Shown one piece after another: positions 18,696 to 28,518 of a DNA stretch of 64,000 nucleotides. Every line of letters begins with the position of its first letter. The first letter of the stretch is position 1. Both the position numbers and the translations under genes were made by a program. This DNA comes from GCA-2701705 sp964342155 (lineage in GTDB: Bacteria; Pseudomonadota; Gammaproteobacteria; GCA-002705445; GCA-002716945), in contig CAYFEQ010000001.1 in NCBI GenBank assembly GCA_964342155.1, forward strand, positions 1 to 64,000, given 5' to 3'. The notes beneath the pieces are model-generated. The model saw nothing but the letters and a program-made list of their open reading frames with translations. It was not told the origin of the DNA and ran no database searches.

Positions 18696-19340
18696 ATGAG
18701 TGGCAAAGAGAAATTTATAGTTATTGAAGGACCTATTGGAGTTGGTAAAACAACGCTAGCTAGGAAACTATCGAAGACATTTAATTGTAAATTAATGCTT
18801 GAAAGTTTCAGTGAGAATCCATTTTTAAAAAAATTTTATAAAAATCAGGAGCAGTACGCCTTTTCCACACAGTTATTTTTTTTGTTGATGCGTTCCAAGC
18901 AATATGCCGATTATAAGCTCGCCAAATCTGATAAATCTACTATTATCTCTGATTATTTTTTAGGGAAGGATTTGCTTTTTGCAGAAGTAACTCTCAATAA
19001 AGAAGAGCTTGAGATGTATAAAAAAATTTATAATATACTAGAATTAAAACATCCTAAACCTGATTTGATAATTTATTTACAAGCGCCTGTTGATAAACTG
19101 ATTAATCGAATTAAATCAAGAGCTATTGATTATGAGCAAGGAATCTCAGATAGATATTTGAATACAGTTATTAATGCTTATACGAATTATTTTCACACAT
19201 ATAATCAATCACCATTATTAATTATTAACACTTCAAACGTAAATATTAATGAAGATTATGATTATAAAATGTTAATTGATGAAATCAGCAAGGATATTAA
19301 AGGAAAAAAATATTTTAATCCAACCACACCAAATGAGTAA
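18696..19340 (+). CDS. Deoxynucleoside kinase (dGK/dAK family)
   Basis: P-loop kinase of the deoxyguanosine/deoxyadenosine kinase family, 214 residues. GPIGVGKTTLAR is the Walker A motif. The FSTQLFFLLMR segment and the basic lid region around RIKSRAIDYEQGI fit the family. Genes of this family sit between folK and panB in many gammaproteobacteria. It probably salvages purine deoxynucleosides; exact substrate unknown. Confidence 0.83.
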   Translation: MSGKEKFIVIEGPIGVGKTTLARKLSKTFNCKLMLESFSENPFLKKFYKNQEQYAFSTQLFFLLMRSKQYADYKLAKSDKSTIISDYFLGKDLLFAEVTLNKEELEMYKKIYNILELKHPKPDLIIYLQAPVDKLINRIKSRAIDYEQGISDRYLNTVINAYTNYFHTYNQSPLLIINTSNVNINEDYDYKMLIDEISKDIKGKKYFNPTTPNE

Positions 19341-19343
19341 TAT

Positions 19344-20120
19344 ATGGCAAGAATTACTTTAAAAAAAATTTATTCTATGAAAGAAAAACATGTAGGAATA
19401 GCATGTTTAACAGCATATGATGCTAGCTTTGCCAAATATATTGATAATTGTGGCATTGATATTATTCTTGTTGGAGATTCACTTGGTGTTGTTGTGAAAG
19501 GATATGAAAATACTCATAATGTAACTCAATCAGACATTGAGTATCATACTAAAGCTGTAAGTAGAGGGAATAAAAATGCTTATCTAATATCTGATATGCC
19601 AATTAATACATATAACACTCCCAAAAAAGCTCTTATGAATGCAAAAAAATTAATAAAAGAATGCGGGGCTCAGATGGTTAAACTAGAAACTGATCCTACA
19701 CATATAAAAACTATAGAGCTTTTAAGTCAAAATAAAATACCTGTATGTGCACACATTGGAATAAGACCACAGAGGATAATTTCTAACTCGGAATATAAAA
19801 AGCAGGGTAAAACTATTACATCAAAAAATGAAATTTTACATGAAGCCATTTTAGTTGAAAAATCAGGAGCTAAATTATTAATTGTAGAGTGTATCGATGA
19901 AAGGCTTGCTTACACGATATCAAACAATTTATCAATTCCTGTTATAGGAATAGCATCAGGAAAAAAATGTGATGGTCAAATCTTAGTCCTTTATGATTTA
20001 CTTGGTGTAAGTTATAGCGGCATACCTAAGTTTGTTGATAAAAAATTTTTTAAAATTGAAAGTTTTAATAAAAGAATAAAGTCTTTTATTAAGAAAACTA
20101 AGAAAAACTCAAGGACTTAA
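19344..20120 (+). CDS. panB: 3-methyl-2-oxobutanoate hydroxymethyltransferase
   Basis: Uses 5,10-methylenetetrahydrofolate to make ketopantoate, first step of pantothenate synthesis. LTAYDASFAKYIDNCGIDI, VGDSLGVVVKGYENT (Mg2+ site) and AHIGIRPQ are visible. At 258 residues it is of usual length. It begins 3 bp after the kinase gene. Confidence 0.96.
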   Translation: MARITLKKIYSMKEKHVGIACLTAYDASFAKYIDNCGIDIILVGDSLGVVVKGYENTHNVTQSDIEYHTKAVSRGNKNAYLISDMPINTYNTPKKALMNAKKLIKECGAQMVKLETDPTHIKTIELLSQNKIPVCAHIGIRPQRIISNSEYKKQGKTITSKNEILHEAILVEKSGAKLLIVECIDERLAYTISNNLSIPVIGIASGKKCDGQILVLYDLLGVSYSGIPKFVDKKFFKIESFNKRIKSFIKKTKKNSRT

Positions 20121-20124
20121 GAAG

Positions 20125-20967
20125 TTGGATATTATTACAACCTCAACAAAATTGGTTGACTATATTGTGAATCTTAAAAAACAAGATACTAAGATTTCAT
20201 TTATTCCTACTATGGGCAGCTTGCATGAAGGACATATTTCTCTTATAACGAGGGCCAAAAAAGAGAATACCAAAAAAATTGTATCAATATTTGTGAACCC
20301 CATACAATTCAATAACAAAAATGATTATGAAAGTTATCCTATTACAATGGAGAAAGATTTAGAAAAATTAATTAAACATGATATAGATTGCTTATTTTTA
20401 CCAACAAAAGATATATTAAATAAGATTGAAGGATATAGGTTAAACAAAAAACCAGATTTCCTTGATTGTTTGTGTGGAAAGTTTAGGCCAAATCATTTTG
20501 AAGGAGTATATTTAATTGTTAGGAAACTATTTGATTTAGTAGAGCCAGACTATGTATATTTTGGCGATAAAGACTATCAGCAAACCCTATTAATTAAATA
20601 CATTATAGAAAAATTTTACAATAATCAGATTAATCTTATCAGATGTGAAACAGTTAGAGATGAATTTGGGTTAGCATTAAGTTCAAGAAATAGTAGATTA
20701 TCAAATGAAGATAAAAAATCAGCAAGCAATATAATTAAAGAATTAAAGATAATCAGAGAAAAGACCTTAAGTCACGGCGTTAATTTATTTAATGATTTGA
20801 GAAAAGAAGCCATTACAGCCCTAGAAAAATTTAATATGAAGATTGAATATCTAGAACTACTAACTTCAGATAAACTAGAAAAGAGTAATAATGGGAATCA
20901 TAATCTTATGTTATTCATTGCTGTGGTTATTTCAGATGTAAGATTGATAGATAATCTTAAAATTTAA
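20125..20967 (+). CDS. panC: Pantothenate synthetase
   Basis: ATP-dependent condensation of pantoate and beta-alanine. PTMGSLHEGHISLI (nucleotide-binding HxGH), FVNPIQFN, YFGDKDYQQ and ALSSRNSRL are diagnostic. It starts with TTG at 20125, four bases after panB. The 280 residues are normal for the family. Confidence 0.96.
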   Translation: MDIITTSTKLVDYIVNLKKQDTKISFIPTMGSLHEGHISLITRAKKENTKKIVSIFVNPIQFNNKNDYESYPITMEKDLEKLIKHDIDCLFLPTKDILNKIEGYRLNKKPDFLDCLCGKFRPNHFEGVYLIVRKLFDLVEPDYVYFGDKDYQQTLLIKYIIEKFYNNQINLIRCETVRDEFGLALSSRNSRLSNEDKKSASNIIKELKIIREKTLSHGVNLFNDLRKEAITALEKFNMKIEYLELLTSDKLEKSNNGNHNLMLFIAVVISDVRLIDNLKI

Positions 20968-21007
20968 TCTTTTGAATTTATTTTTTTAATAGTATTATAT
21001 CTTAATT

Positions 21008-21409
21008 ATGACTAGAACTTTTCTTAATGGAAAAATACATAAAGCAACTGTCACCGATGCTCGCATTGAGTATGAGGGTTCCTGTGAGATAGATATTTCC
21101 TTACTTAATGCCTGTAACATTAAACCTTTTGAAAAGATTGATCTTTATAATATTACAAATGGTGAGAGATTGTCTACATATGCTATCCCGGGAAAAGCTG
21201 AATCAGGAATAATTTGTGTCAATGGAGCAGCTTGCCATAAAATTGACATTAAAGATCAGATAATTATCTGCTCATATATAGAATTGCAAGCAGAAGAAAT
21301 TTTTAATCATAAGCCGACTATTATTTATGTTGATGAGAAAAATAAAATAATAGAAAAAGAAAATTATGGTAGTATTAATTTAGCGAATGAGAACAATAAA
21401 AAAAGATGA
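21008..21409 (+). CDS. panD: Aspartate 1-decarboxylase precursor
   Basis: Pyruvoyl enzyme making beta-alanine for pantothenate. The self-cleavage site is Gly-Ser in YEGSCEID near residue 25, giving the N-terminal pyruvoyl group. NGAACHKIDIKD and PTIIYVDEKNKI are conserved. The frame ends in a short charged tail and overlaps the next gene by 4 bp. Confidence 0.95.
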   Translation: MTRTFLNGKIHKATVTDARIEYEGSCEIDISLLNACNIKPFEKIDLYNITNGERLSTYAIPGKAESGIICVNGAACHKIDIKDQIIICSYIELQAEEIFNHKPTIIYVDEKNKIIEKENYGSINLANENNKKR

Positions 21410-21738
21410 GTGTACTGTTAAATATAAATGATATTGGCGGAAAAATAGCTAAAGAAGATGATCGCTATATAGTTAAAGATAACACACTTCTGAAAGGTTT
21501 GGTTGTTAGTAGCACAAATCTACACCCCATGAAAAGCACTACTGGTCATGAACATGAAGGCCAAGAGGAAGTTTATTTCTTTGTAAAAGGAAGTGGTAAA
21601 ATGGAATTAGATGATAAAGAAATTAATGTAGGAGAAGGAGACACTGTGCTTATTGAAGATGGAGTTTTTCATAGGGTACATGCTGGTCCAGAAGGCTGTT
21701 ATTTTGTATGTGTTTTTCAAGGAAAAAGAACCGTTTAA
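21406..21738 (+). CDS. Single-domain cupin protein
   Basis: A 110-residue cupin. The two cupin motifs are HEHEGQEEVYFFVKGSG (metal His and Glu) and DGVFHRVHAGPEGCYF. Small cupins can be isomerases, dioxygenases or ligand-binding proteins, so no function is assigned. Coupled to panD by a 4-bp overlap; converges on purK. Confidence 0.8.
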   Translation: MSVLLNINDIGGKIAKEDDRYIVKDNTLLKGLVVSSTNLHPMKSTTGHEHEGQEEVYFFVKGSGKMELDDKEINVGEGDTVLIEDGVFHRVHAGPEGCYFVCVFQGKRTV

Positions 21739-22832
21739 ATATTTTTTTTCAAATTATCTAATCTCTCAAAAAGGTTTTTTTGATTCTTGTCAATAATTGT
21801 TATATGACCTAATTTCCTTTTATCTCGCTCATCTTTACCATAGTCATAAAAAAATGTATTTGTATCAAGATTTAATCCTTTTTTATCTGGCATTTTTGAT
21901 ATTAGATTCATCATAGCTGCATATCCATTAGTTTCAATCTTCTCAAAACCTATATCACAGATAGCTCTTATATGAGCTTCAAATTGACTAATATTAGCTC
22001 CTTGAATTGTCCAATGTCCTGAATTATGAACTCTTGGAGCTATCTCATTCGCTATAAGGTTTAGGTTTTTATCAAGAAAGAATTCAATTACTAATACACC
22101 AATATAGTTGAGTTCATTCATAATTTTTTTCAGAATAGTTTCTGCTTTCTTTTGTAATAACTGACGTACTTCATCATTTTTATTAATTGGAGATAAGCTG
22201 ATACTTAAAATCCCATCAATATGGTGATTTTCAACAAGAGGGTAAAACAAAAATTCTTTTTTATGGGTTCTAACACCTATTAAAGATACCTCTGTTTCAA
22301 AATCAATCTTATTTTCAATGATGGATGGAGTTCCTTTTGTTTTCTCCCAAACATCATCAATTTTATTATCATTTATAATTATTTGATTTTTTCCATCATA
22401 ACCAAACCTTCTTGATTTTAAAATAGAGTTTGATCCATACTTTTCGAGAGCTTTTTTTAAATCATCTCTTGAGGAGATTTCTTTATAATTAGTTGTAGGT
22501 ATCCCAAGTTGTTGAAATAAATTCTTCTCTTTTAATCTATCTTGACAAATTTCTAAAGAATCAGGTTCTGGAAAAACTTTTATTTTTTTTTGAAGATATT
22601 TCAATGCATCTGCAGGTACATTTTCAAAGTCAATGGTTACTAAATCACATTTTTCAGAAATAATATCTAGACTTTTAAAATCTGTATATTCTGCCTGTAT
22701 GCATTGAGTAAATTTAGATGCAGGTGGATTTTTTGTTGGATCAATAATTGTAAATTCAATTTTATGTTTCTCATTTGCAGAATCAACCATCATCATTGCT
22801 AGTTGTCCGCCACCAAGTATACCTATCCGCAT
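21735..22832 (-). CDS. purK: 5-(carboxyamino)imidazole ribonucleotide synthase
   Basis: ATP-grasp enzyme that carboxylates AIR. GILGGGQLAMMM is the N-terminal Rossmann-like loop, and APRVHNSGHWTIQG is a conserved active-site stretch. I start at the ATG at 22832 just after the purE stop; another ATG at 22853 overlaps purE by 20 bp. Forms the purE-purK pair. Confidence 0.95.
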   Translation of the reverse strand: MRIGILGGGQLAMMMVDSANEKHKIEFTIIDPTKNPPASKFTQCIQAEYTDFKSLDIISEKCDLVTIDFENVPADALKYLQKKIKVFPEPDSLEICQDRLKEKNLFQQLGIPTTNYKEISSRDDLKKALEKYGSNSILKSRRFGYDGKNQIIINDNKIDDVWEKTKGTPSIIENKIDFETEVSLIGVRTHKKEFLFYPLVENHHIDGILSISLSPINKNDEVRQLLQKKAETILKKIMNELNYIGVLVIEFFLDKNLNLIANEIAPRVHNSGHWTIQGANISQFEAHIRAICDIGFEKIETNGYAAMMNLISKMPDKKGLNLDTNTFFYDYGKDERDKRKLGHITIIDKNQKNLFERLDNLKKNI

Positions 22833-22833
22833 C

Positions 22834-23331
22834 TTATTCTCTAGGGTCTCCAATAGCTAATACTGTGCGTGTTTGTCGTGATCTATATTTTTTTAATTGT
22901 TGTTTGATAGTTGGATATTTATTACTTAATATACTGGCAGCCAATAGTGCAGAATTTACAGCTCCACTTTTACCAATGGCTACTGTTCCTACAGGTACTC
23001 CTGAAGGCATCTGAATTATTGATAGTAAAGAATCAACCCCATCAAGACTTTTTGTTTTTATTGGTACTCCAATTACTGGGAGGGTAGTTTTTGATGAAGT
23101 CATTCCAGGTAAATGTGCCGAACCACCGGCACCAGCTATTATCACTTCTATGCCTTTCCCCTCAGCAGAGGTGGCATATTTGTATAATAAATCTGGCGTA
23201 CGGTGTGCTGAAACTACCTTTGTCTCATACTTAATTTTGAGCTTATCTAGCATATCTGCAGCATGCTTCATGGTTGGCCAATCTGATTTGGATCCCATTA
23301 TTAGACCCACTAGACTAGTAGCTTTTTTCAT
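22834..23331 (-). CDS. purE: N5-carboxyaminoimidazole ribonucleotide mutase
   Basis: Moves the carboxyl group of N5-CAIR to make CAIR. MGSKSDWPTM, VSAHRTPDLL and IAGAGGSAHLPGM are the PurE signature motifs. At 165 residues it is a bacterial class I enzyme. Upstream gene of the purEK operon. Confidence 0.97.
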   Translation of the reverse strand: MKKATSLVGLIMGSKSDWPTMKHAADMLDKLKIKYETKVVSAHRTPDLLYKYATSAEGKGIEVIIAGAGGSAHLPGMTSSKTTLPVIGVPIKTKSLDGVDSLLSIIQMPSGVPVGTVAIGKSGAVNSALLAASILSNKYPTIKQQLKKYRSRQTRTVLAIGDPRE

Positions 23332-23384
23332 ATAAAGATTGTATCAGCATAAAATGTTTCTTCACAATACTTATTGTGTTTTTA

Positions 23385-23414
23385 TTGGTTAAATTGCAGT
23401 AGTTTCTATATAAT
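23385..23414 (+). promoter_or_regulatory. Sigma-70-type promoter upstream of hldD
   Basis: TTGGTT at 23385-23390 and TATAAT at 23409-23414 with an 18-bp spacer, ending 33 bp before the hldD start. It would drive hldD-waaF. Assigned by eye only. Confidence 0.4.
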
Positions 23415-23447
23415 CTTATTAGTTAATATAATTCAAGATTTTTTAAT

Positions 23448-24407
23448 ATGATTGTTGTAACAGGTGGGTCTGGTTTCATAGGTAGCAATTTAGTAGAAGC
23501 TCTAAATAAAAATAATTATAACGAAATACTTATAGTAGAAGAATTAGATACTTATAAAGAAAAATTTAATAATCTAAAGAATTTGCAATATATAGATTGT
23601 ATCAGCAAAGAATCTTTTCTTAACCAGATACAAAAACCCAATAAGTCTTTTATAAAGAAAATAGATTATATTTTTCATCTTGGAGCATGTTCAAAAACAA
23701 CTGAAAAAGATAGAGACTATATATTGTCTACAAATTTTGAATACTCAAAAAATATCCTTGAATTTTCTGCTAATTCAAATATCAATTTAACATATGCATC
23801 ATCAGCTTCAGTTTATGGTTCAAGTACAAAATTTGTTGAAGATCCAAACAACGAATCTTTTTTAAATCATTATGCAGAATCTAAGCTAATGTTTGATAAC
23901 TATTTTCGCCAGAATCAATCAAAAATTAAATCTCAGGTAGTTGGATTAAGATATTTTAATGTTTTTGGACCTTATGAACATCACAAGTTAGTAATGTCCA
24001 GTGTCATTTATCATTTTTTTAAACAAATGAAAGAAAAAGATAAGATTAGCTTGTTTAAAGGCAGTCATGGTTATGATGATGGAGAACAAAGAAGAGATTT
24101 TATTTTTGTAAAAGATACCATTAATATTAAACTTTGGTTTATGGATAATTTAAATATATCTGGAATATATAATATTGGAACAGGTAAAAGCAGAACTTTT
24201 AATGATGTTGCTTCCGCTGTAATATCATATTTTAAAAACGGACAGATAGAATATATAGATTTTCCAGCTGGTTTAAAAAATCAATATCAGTCCTTTACAG
24301 AGGCAGATATTACGAAGCTAAGATCAGTTGGCTACAAGGAAGAGTTTACAAGTCTTGAAAATGGAGTTTTTGAATATCTGAATTGGCTTACTAATCAAAG
24401 TATATGA
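23448..24407 (+). CDS. hldD: ADP-L-glycero-D-manno-heptose-6-epimerase
   Basis: Makes the heptose donor for the lipopolysaccharide inner core. The Rossmann motif VTGGSGFIGSN starts at residue 4. The catalytic pair lies in SSASVYG and YAESK. LRYFNVFGPYEHHK and GEQRRDFIFVKD match the HldD subfamily. It overlaps waaF by 4 bp, a typical LPS core operon. Confidence 0.95.
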   Translation: MIVVTGGSGFIGSNLVEALNKNNYNEILIVEELDTYKEKFNNLKNLQYIDCISKESFLNQIQKPNKSFIKKIDYIFHLGACSKTTEKDRDYILSTNFEYSKNILEFSANSNINLTYASSASVYGSSTKFVEDPNNESFLNHYAESKLMFDNYFRQNQSKIKSQVVGLRYFNVFGPYEHHKLVMSSVIYHFFKQMKEKDKISLFKGSHGYDDGEQRRDFIFVKDTINIKLWFMDNLNISGIYNIGTGKSRTFNDVASAVISYFKNGQIEYIDFPAGLKNQYQSFTEADITKLRSVGYKEEFTSLENGVFEYLNWLTNQSI

Positions 24408-25399
24408 AATCAAACGAAAGAATCTTAATCGTAGCCCCATCATGGATTGGTGATTTGATTATTTCTCAATCATTATTTAAACAACTAAAACTAATAAATA
24501 GAGACTGTGTTATTGATGTAGTAATTAGAAGTAATTTAATACCGATAGTAAATAAAATGCCTCAAATTGATAGAAAGCTAGCGTTAGATGTTCCTCATGG
24601 CTCACTTGGTATTTTTCATCGCTATAGACTTGCAAAAGAATTGAAAAATTACTCATATAAAAAAGCATATATTTTAACTAATAGTTTTAAATCAGCAATA
24701 ATTCCTTGGTTAGCTAATATCCCTATTAGAGTTGGATATCTTGGGGAGATGAGATATGGCTTAATCAATAAAAGGTTTTATGAAAAGAAATTTGAAATAT
24801 CTATGGTTAATAGGTTTTTAAAGCTTGCTGATTCATTTTATAAAGAGGATTTGCTTCCAGAGCTTGTACTCAATGAGGCTGAAAAAAAAGAAGTGATTTT
24901 AAAATTTGATATTGATTTAAGCAAGAAGAATATCTTTCTTTGCCCCGATGCTGAATATGGGCCTGCAAAGAGGTGGCCATCTGAAAAATGGTATGAGCTT
25001 GCAAGGATGTTCGACGCTCTTGGTTATAAAATATATTTCTTAGGGAAATCTAATTTAGGGTTTAACAATTTGTCTAGCTTACCAAATGTAACTTCTTTAA
25101 TTAATAGAACTACTATTGAAGAAACTATACATTTATTATCTACTGCAGACTTGGTTGTCTCTAATGATTCAGGATTAATGCATGTTGCATCTTCCGTCAA
25201 TGCTAAAATTCTAGCAATCTTTGGATCAACATCTCCCAAGTATACCCCTCCCTTATCAAAGAATGGTTACAGTAAGATTGCATATCATAATGTAGATTGT
25301 AGTCCATGTTTTAAAAGAACGTGTCCATATGGTCACTTAAAATGTCTTAAAGAAATAGGGGTAGATGAAATTATGGCAGAAGCAGGAAACCTTCTATGA
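24404..25399 (+). CDS. waaF: Lipopolysaccharide heptosyltransferase II
   Basis: Family 9 glycosyltransferase adding the second heptose to the inner core. APSWIGDLIISQSL at the N-terminus, CPDAEYGPAKRWPSEKW (donor binding), and NDSGLMHVASSV are characteristic of WaaF. The cysteine-rich end DCSPCFKRTCPYG is also typical. Its 3' end overlaps that of the convergent glycosyltransferase by 6 bp. Confidence 0.93.
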   Translation: MKSNERILIVAPSWIGDLIISQSLFKQLKLINRDCVIDVVIRSNLIPIVNKMPQIDRKLALDVPHGSLGIFHRYRLAKELKNYSYKKAYILTNSFKSAIIPWLANIPIRVGYLGEMRYGLINKRFYEKKFEISMVNRFLKLADSFYKEDLLPELVLNEAEKKEVILKFDIDLSKKNIFLCPDAEYGPAKRWPSEKWYELARMFDALGYKIYFLGKSNLGFNNLSSLPNVTSLINRTTIEETIHLLSTADLVVSNDSGLMHVASSVNAKILAIFGSTSPKYTPPLSKNGYSKIAYHNVDCSPCFKRTCPYGHLKCLKEIGVDEIMAEAGNLL

Positions 25400-26407
25400 A
25401 AAGTTCAAAAATTTTTGAATTTCTAAAAGGACCTTCTTTTTATTAATCAAAATATTTCTTTTATCTCCACCAATATCACTAAACTCTATCCTCTTATCAA
25501 AGTCATTGATAGTTTGCCATCTTAATTGAGTAGATGATTGTTTTGCTGGGTAAAAAGCAATTGTTCTTTTATTAAGAGCGCCAGCGACATGTAGTGGACC
25601 AGTTGATCCAGAACAAAATACATCACAGGTATTTATATTATAGAGTAACTCCTCAAGATTATTTGTTGGCTCTATTAAATGGAAATTTACTGAATTATCT
25701 AAAAGTTTTGATAAGGTATCAGCAGATGATTTTTCTTTTTTTGAATAATGAATCATAAAATTGTAATCATCAAATCTACGTAGGCCATTGCAAATATCTG
25801 CATATGTTTCTAATGAAATATTTTTAGATGATCCTCCTGATCCTGGGTGAATAAAAATAACTTTTTTCTCTGAATTTATACTATATTTTTGATAGAAATT
25901 TTCTTTTGCAGCCACCTCCTTTTTTGGATCCAAGGTTAGATATGGCGCGCCATCCATTTCTTTGAGTTCTTCACTAAAAAAGGTTTCTAAAAATTCAAAA
26001 ATGAGATCCGTATTATATTCATGCTCCGGTTTTTTAGATTCTGATCTTCTTTGTTTCAATTTATGATTATAAAAAAATTGCGCCAATTTTGTTGCCGGTG
26101 CGAGCCTTATAGGTATTTTTGCATTTTTTAAAGCATAGCCTATTCTAAAAGTTGAAAAAAATGATATAGATGCATCAAATTGTTCTTCATGAATTATTTT
26201 CTTAAGTACGAATATATTTTGATCAATAATAAAGTCATCAATGAAGGGACAGAGTTCCGCTAAAGGCCAAAATTCTTTATTAATCAAACAAGTAATTTTT
26301 GTTTCTGGTAAATTCTTTTTTAGATAAGATAGAGCAGGCCAAGTCAGCATAAAATCGCCTAGCTTATCATTCCTAACCACAAGAATTTTTTTTATTCTTG
26401 AATCCAT
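25394..26407 (-). CDS. Family 9 glycosyltransferase (heptosyltransferase-like)
   Basis: GT9 fold of 337 residues: VRNDKLGDFMLTWPAL at the N-terminus, HPGSGGSSKNISLETYADI as the nucleotide-sugar site, and CSGSTGPLHVAGAL. It differs from waaF and is probably another LPS core transferase. Donor and acceptor are unknown. It begins 3 bp after the UDP-xylose synthase gene on the same strand. Confidence 0.85.
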   Translation of the reverse strand: MDSRIKKILVVRNDKLGDFMLTWPALSYLKKNLPETKITCLINKEFWPLAELCPFIDDFIIDQNIFVLKKIIHEEQFDASISFFSTFRIGYALKNAKIPIRLAPATKLAQFFYNHKLKQRRSESKKPEHEYNTDLIFEFLETFFSEELKEMDGAPYLTLDPKKEVAAKENFYQKYSINSEKKVIFIHPGSGGSSKNISLETYADICNGLRRFDDYNFMIHYSKKEKSSADTLSKLLDNSVNFHLIEPTNNLEELLYNINTCDVFCSGSTGPLHVAGALNKRTIAFYPAKQSSTQLRWQTINDFDKRIEFSDIGGDKRNILINKKKVLLEIQKFLNFS

Positions 26408-26410
26408 AAA

Positions 26411-27346
26411 TTATTTTAATTGTTGTTTGAAATATTGAATTGTTTCTTTTAGCCCATCATCAATATCAATTTTAGGATGCCAATCAAGGATTTTTTTTGC
26501 CTCACTAATATCTGGCTTTCTTCTAATAGGGTCGTCCATAGGTAATTCTTTATTAATAATTTTAGATTTAGAGTTTGTAAGTTTTATAATTTTTTTTGCT
26601 AAATCTATAATCTTCAATTCTGTTGGATTTCCTAAATTTATTGGGCCTATGTTTTCTTTTGATGAGTCCATCATTTTTTGTAGACCTGTAACTAAATCAT
26701 CTATATAACAAAATGAACGTGTTTGTTCGCCATCACCATATATAGTCAAATCTTTGTTTTGCAAGGCTTGCATTATGAAATTACTAACAACTCTTCCATC
26801 ATTAGGATGCATTTTAGGTCCATATGTATTGAAAATTCTTACTACTTTAATCTCTAAATTATGTTGACGGTAATAGTCAAAAAATAAAGTTTCTGCACAC
26901 CTTTTGCCTTCATCATAACAACTACGCGGACCAATAGGGTTAACATTACCCCAGTATTTTTCATTTTGTGGGTGTTTTTCAGGATCTCCATAGACTTCGG
27001 AAGTTGAAGCCTGAAGAATTTTCACGTTAATTCTCTTAGCAAGACCAAGCATATTAATTGCTCCATGAACACTCGTTTTAGTTGTCTGAACAGGATCATG
27101 TTGATAATGAATAGGTGAAGCAGGGCATGCTAAATTAAAAATTTCATCTACTTCCACATATAGTGGAAAACAAATATCATGCCGGACCATTTCAAAATAT
27201 TTATTAGAAAACAAGTTACTTATATTTTTTTTAGTGCCAGTAAAATAATTATCTATACATAAGACATCATTGCCATCATCAATAAGCTTTTTACATAAAT
27301 GGGAACCAATAAATCCAGCCCCCCCTGTTACTAAAATTTTTTTCAT
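26411..27346 (-). CDS. uxs: UDP-glucuronate decarboxylase (UDP-xylose synthase)
   Basis: Short-chain dehydrogenase-fold enzyme converting UDP-glucuronate to UDP-xylose with bound NAD. VTGGAGFIGSHLCKKL at the start, NLACPASPIHYQHDPVQT, ASTSEVYGDPEKHPQ and the YDEGKRCAE catalytic segment closely match UXS. Suggests xylose in the surface glycan. Divergent from the GT4 gene and cotranscribed with the GT9 gene downstream. Confidence 0.9.
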   Translation of the reverse strand: MKKILVTGGAGFIGSHLCKKLIDDGNDVLCIDNYFTGTKKNISNLFSNKYFEMVRHDICFPLYVEVDEIFNLACPASPIHYQHDPVQTTKTSVHGAINMLGLAKRINVKILQASTSEVYGDPEKHPQNEKYWGNVNPIGPRSCYDEGKRCAETLFFDYYRQHNLEIKVVRIFNTYGPKMHPNDGRVVSNFIMQALQNKDLTIYGDGEQTRSFCYIDDLVTGLQKMMDSSKENIGPINLGNPTELKIIDLAKKIIKLTNSKSKIINKELPMDDPIRRKPDISEAKKILDWHPKIDIDDGLKETIQYFKQQLK

Positions 27347-27423
27347 TAAATAGATGTTCTGAGTTTAATTATTTTATACAATACATTAATCTTAGTATTT
27401 TTGCTATAATAATCTAAGCTTAT

Positions 27424-28506
27424 ATGAATAAGATATTAGCCATTTGTACTTCACCAGATAAGGGCGGACTTGAACTCTACTTTGTTAAGTTAATCCATTA
27501 TTATAATTCTAAGTGTAAATCTATTTTTCCAGTATGTAAAAAAAACTCTGAAATTGAAAAACTAATTGGCCCTGAAGCATTTTTGGTTAATAAAATTAAT
27601 ATTTTTAATATTTTTTCTTATGCGACTAAATTAGCAAAAATTATAGATAGAGATAACATTAAAACAATACATGTTAGTTGGACTAAAGATATTTTATTGG
27701 CGGTTTTGATTAAAAAATTATGTAGAGTAAAAGTTTCTATAATTTACTATAGACAAATGAAAATTACTAGAATGAAGGATGACTTTTATCATAAATTCCT
27801 TTATAAGAACTTAGATCTCATTTTAGTAATTACTGATAAATTAATGACTGAAGCTAAAAAATATTTTCCAGTTCCTACTACAAGGATACAAAAGCTTACG
27901 TATGGAATTCAAAAGCTCGACTCAGATTTAGATACAAAAGAAAAATTCTTTGAAACAAATAACCTTAATCCTGATTTGTTAACTATTGGAATATTTTCAA
28001 GAATTGAAAATCAGAAAGGACAACATTTAGTTATAGAGGCAATGAAAAAAATAAAATCAAATGTTCAGTTATTAATAGTTGGACATGTTATGGATATTAG
28101 TTATAAAGGAGTATTAGAAAAGTTAATAATGGAGTCTGATTTATCTAAGTTTGTGAAATTTATTGCACACTCAGAAAAGCCAATGAGGATAATGCCATTT
28201 TGTGATTTAATAATACTTCCTACATACGAGGAAACTTTCGGTCTTGTAGTTGCAGAGGCAATGATAATGGGTGTGCCTGTTATAGGTAGTGATGCGGGTG
28301 GCGTACCTGAAATTATAGAGGATGGGAAAAATGGCTTAATGTTTGAAACCAAGAATTCTAATTCTCTTGCCGAAAAAATTTTAATATTTATCAATAACAA
28401 AGAATTAAGGAGAAATTTAGCACAAAATGCTAAAGTGTATGCAGAAGAAACATATGATTATCAAAACCATTTTAATTTGTTAGATAATTACATTAATAAC
28501 ATATGA
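27424..28506 (+). CDS. Family 4 glycosyltransferase
   Basis: GT-B enzyme of 360 residues. The C-terminal GT1-type domain carries GIFSRIENQKGQHLVIEA and PTYEETFGLVVAEAMIMGVPVIGSDAGG, containing the E-x7-E donor-binding motif. A nearby GGLELY in the N-terminal half fits the family. Likely an LPS core or surface polysaccharide transferase; sugar not predictable. Starts 12 bp before the next transferase on the same strand. Confidence 0.87.
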   Translation: MNKILAICTSPDKGGLELYFVKLIHYYNSKCKSIFPVCKKNSEIEKLIGPEAFLVNKINIFNIFSYATKLAKIIDRDNIKTIHVSWTKDILLAVLIKKLCRVKVSIIYYRQMKITRMKDDFYHKFLYKNLDLILVITDKLMTEAKKYFPVPTTRIQKLTYGIQKLDSDLDTKEKFFETNNLNPDLLTIGIFSRIENQKGQHLVIEAMKKIKSNVQLLIVGHVMDISYKGVLEKLIMESDLSKFVKFIAHSEKPMRIMPFCDLIILPTYEETFGLVVAEAMIMGVPVIGSDAGGVPEIIEDGKNGLMFETKNSNSLAEKILIFINNKELRRNLAQNAKVYAEETYDYQNHFNLLDNYINNI

Positions 28507-28518
28507 AAAAAAGAGTAT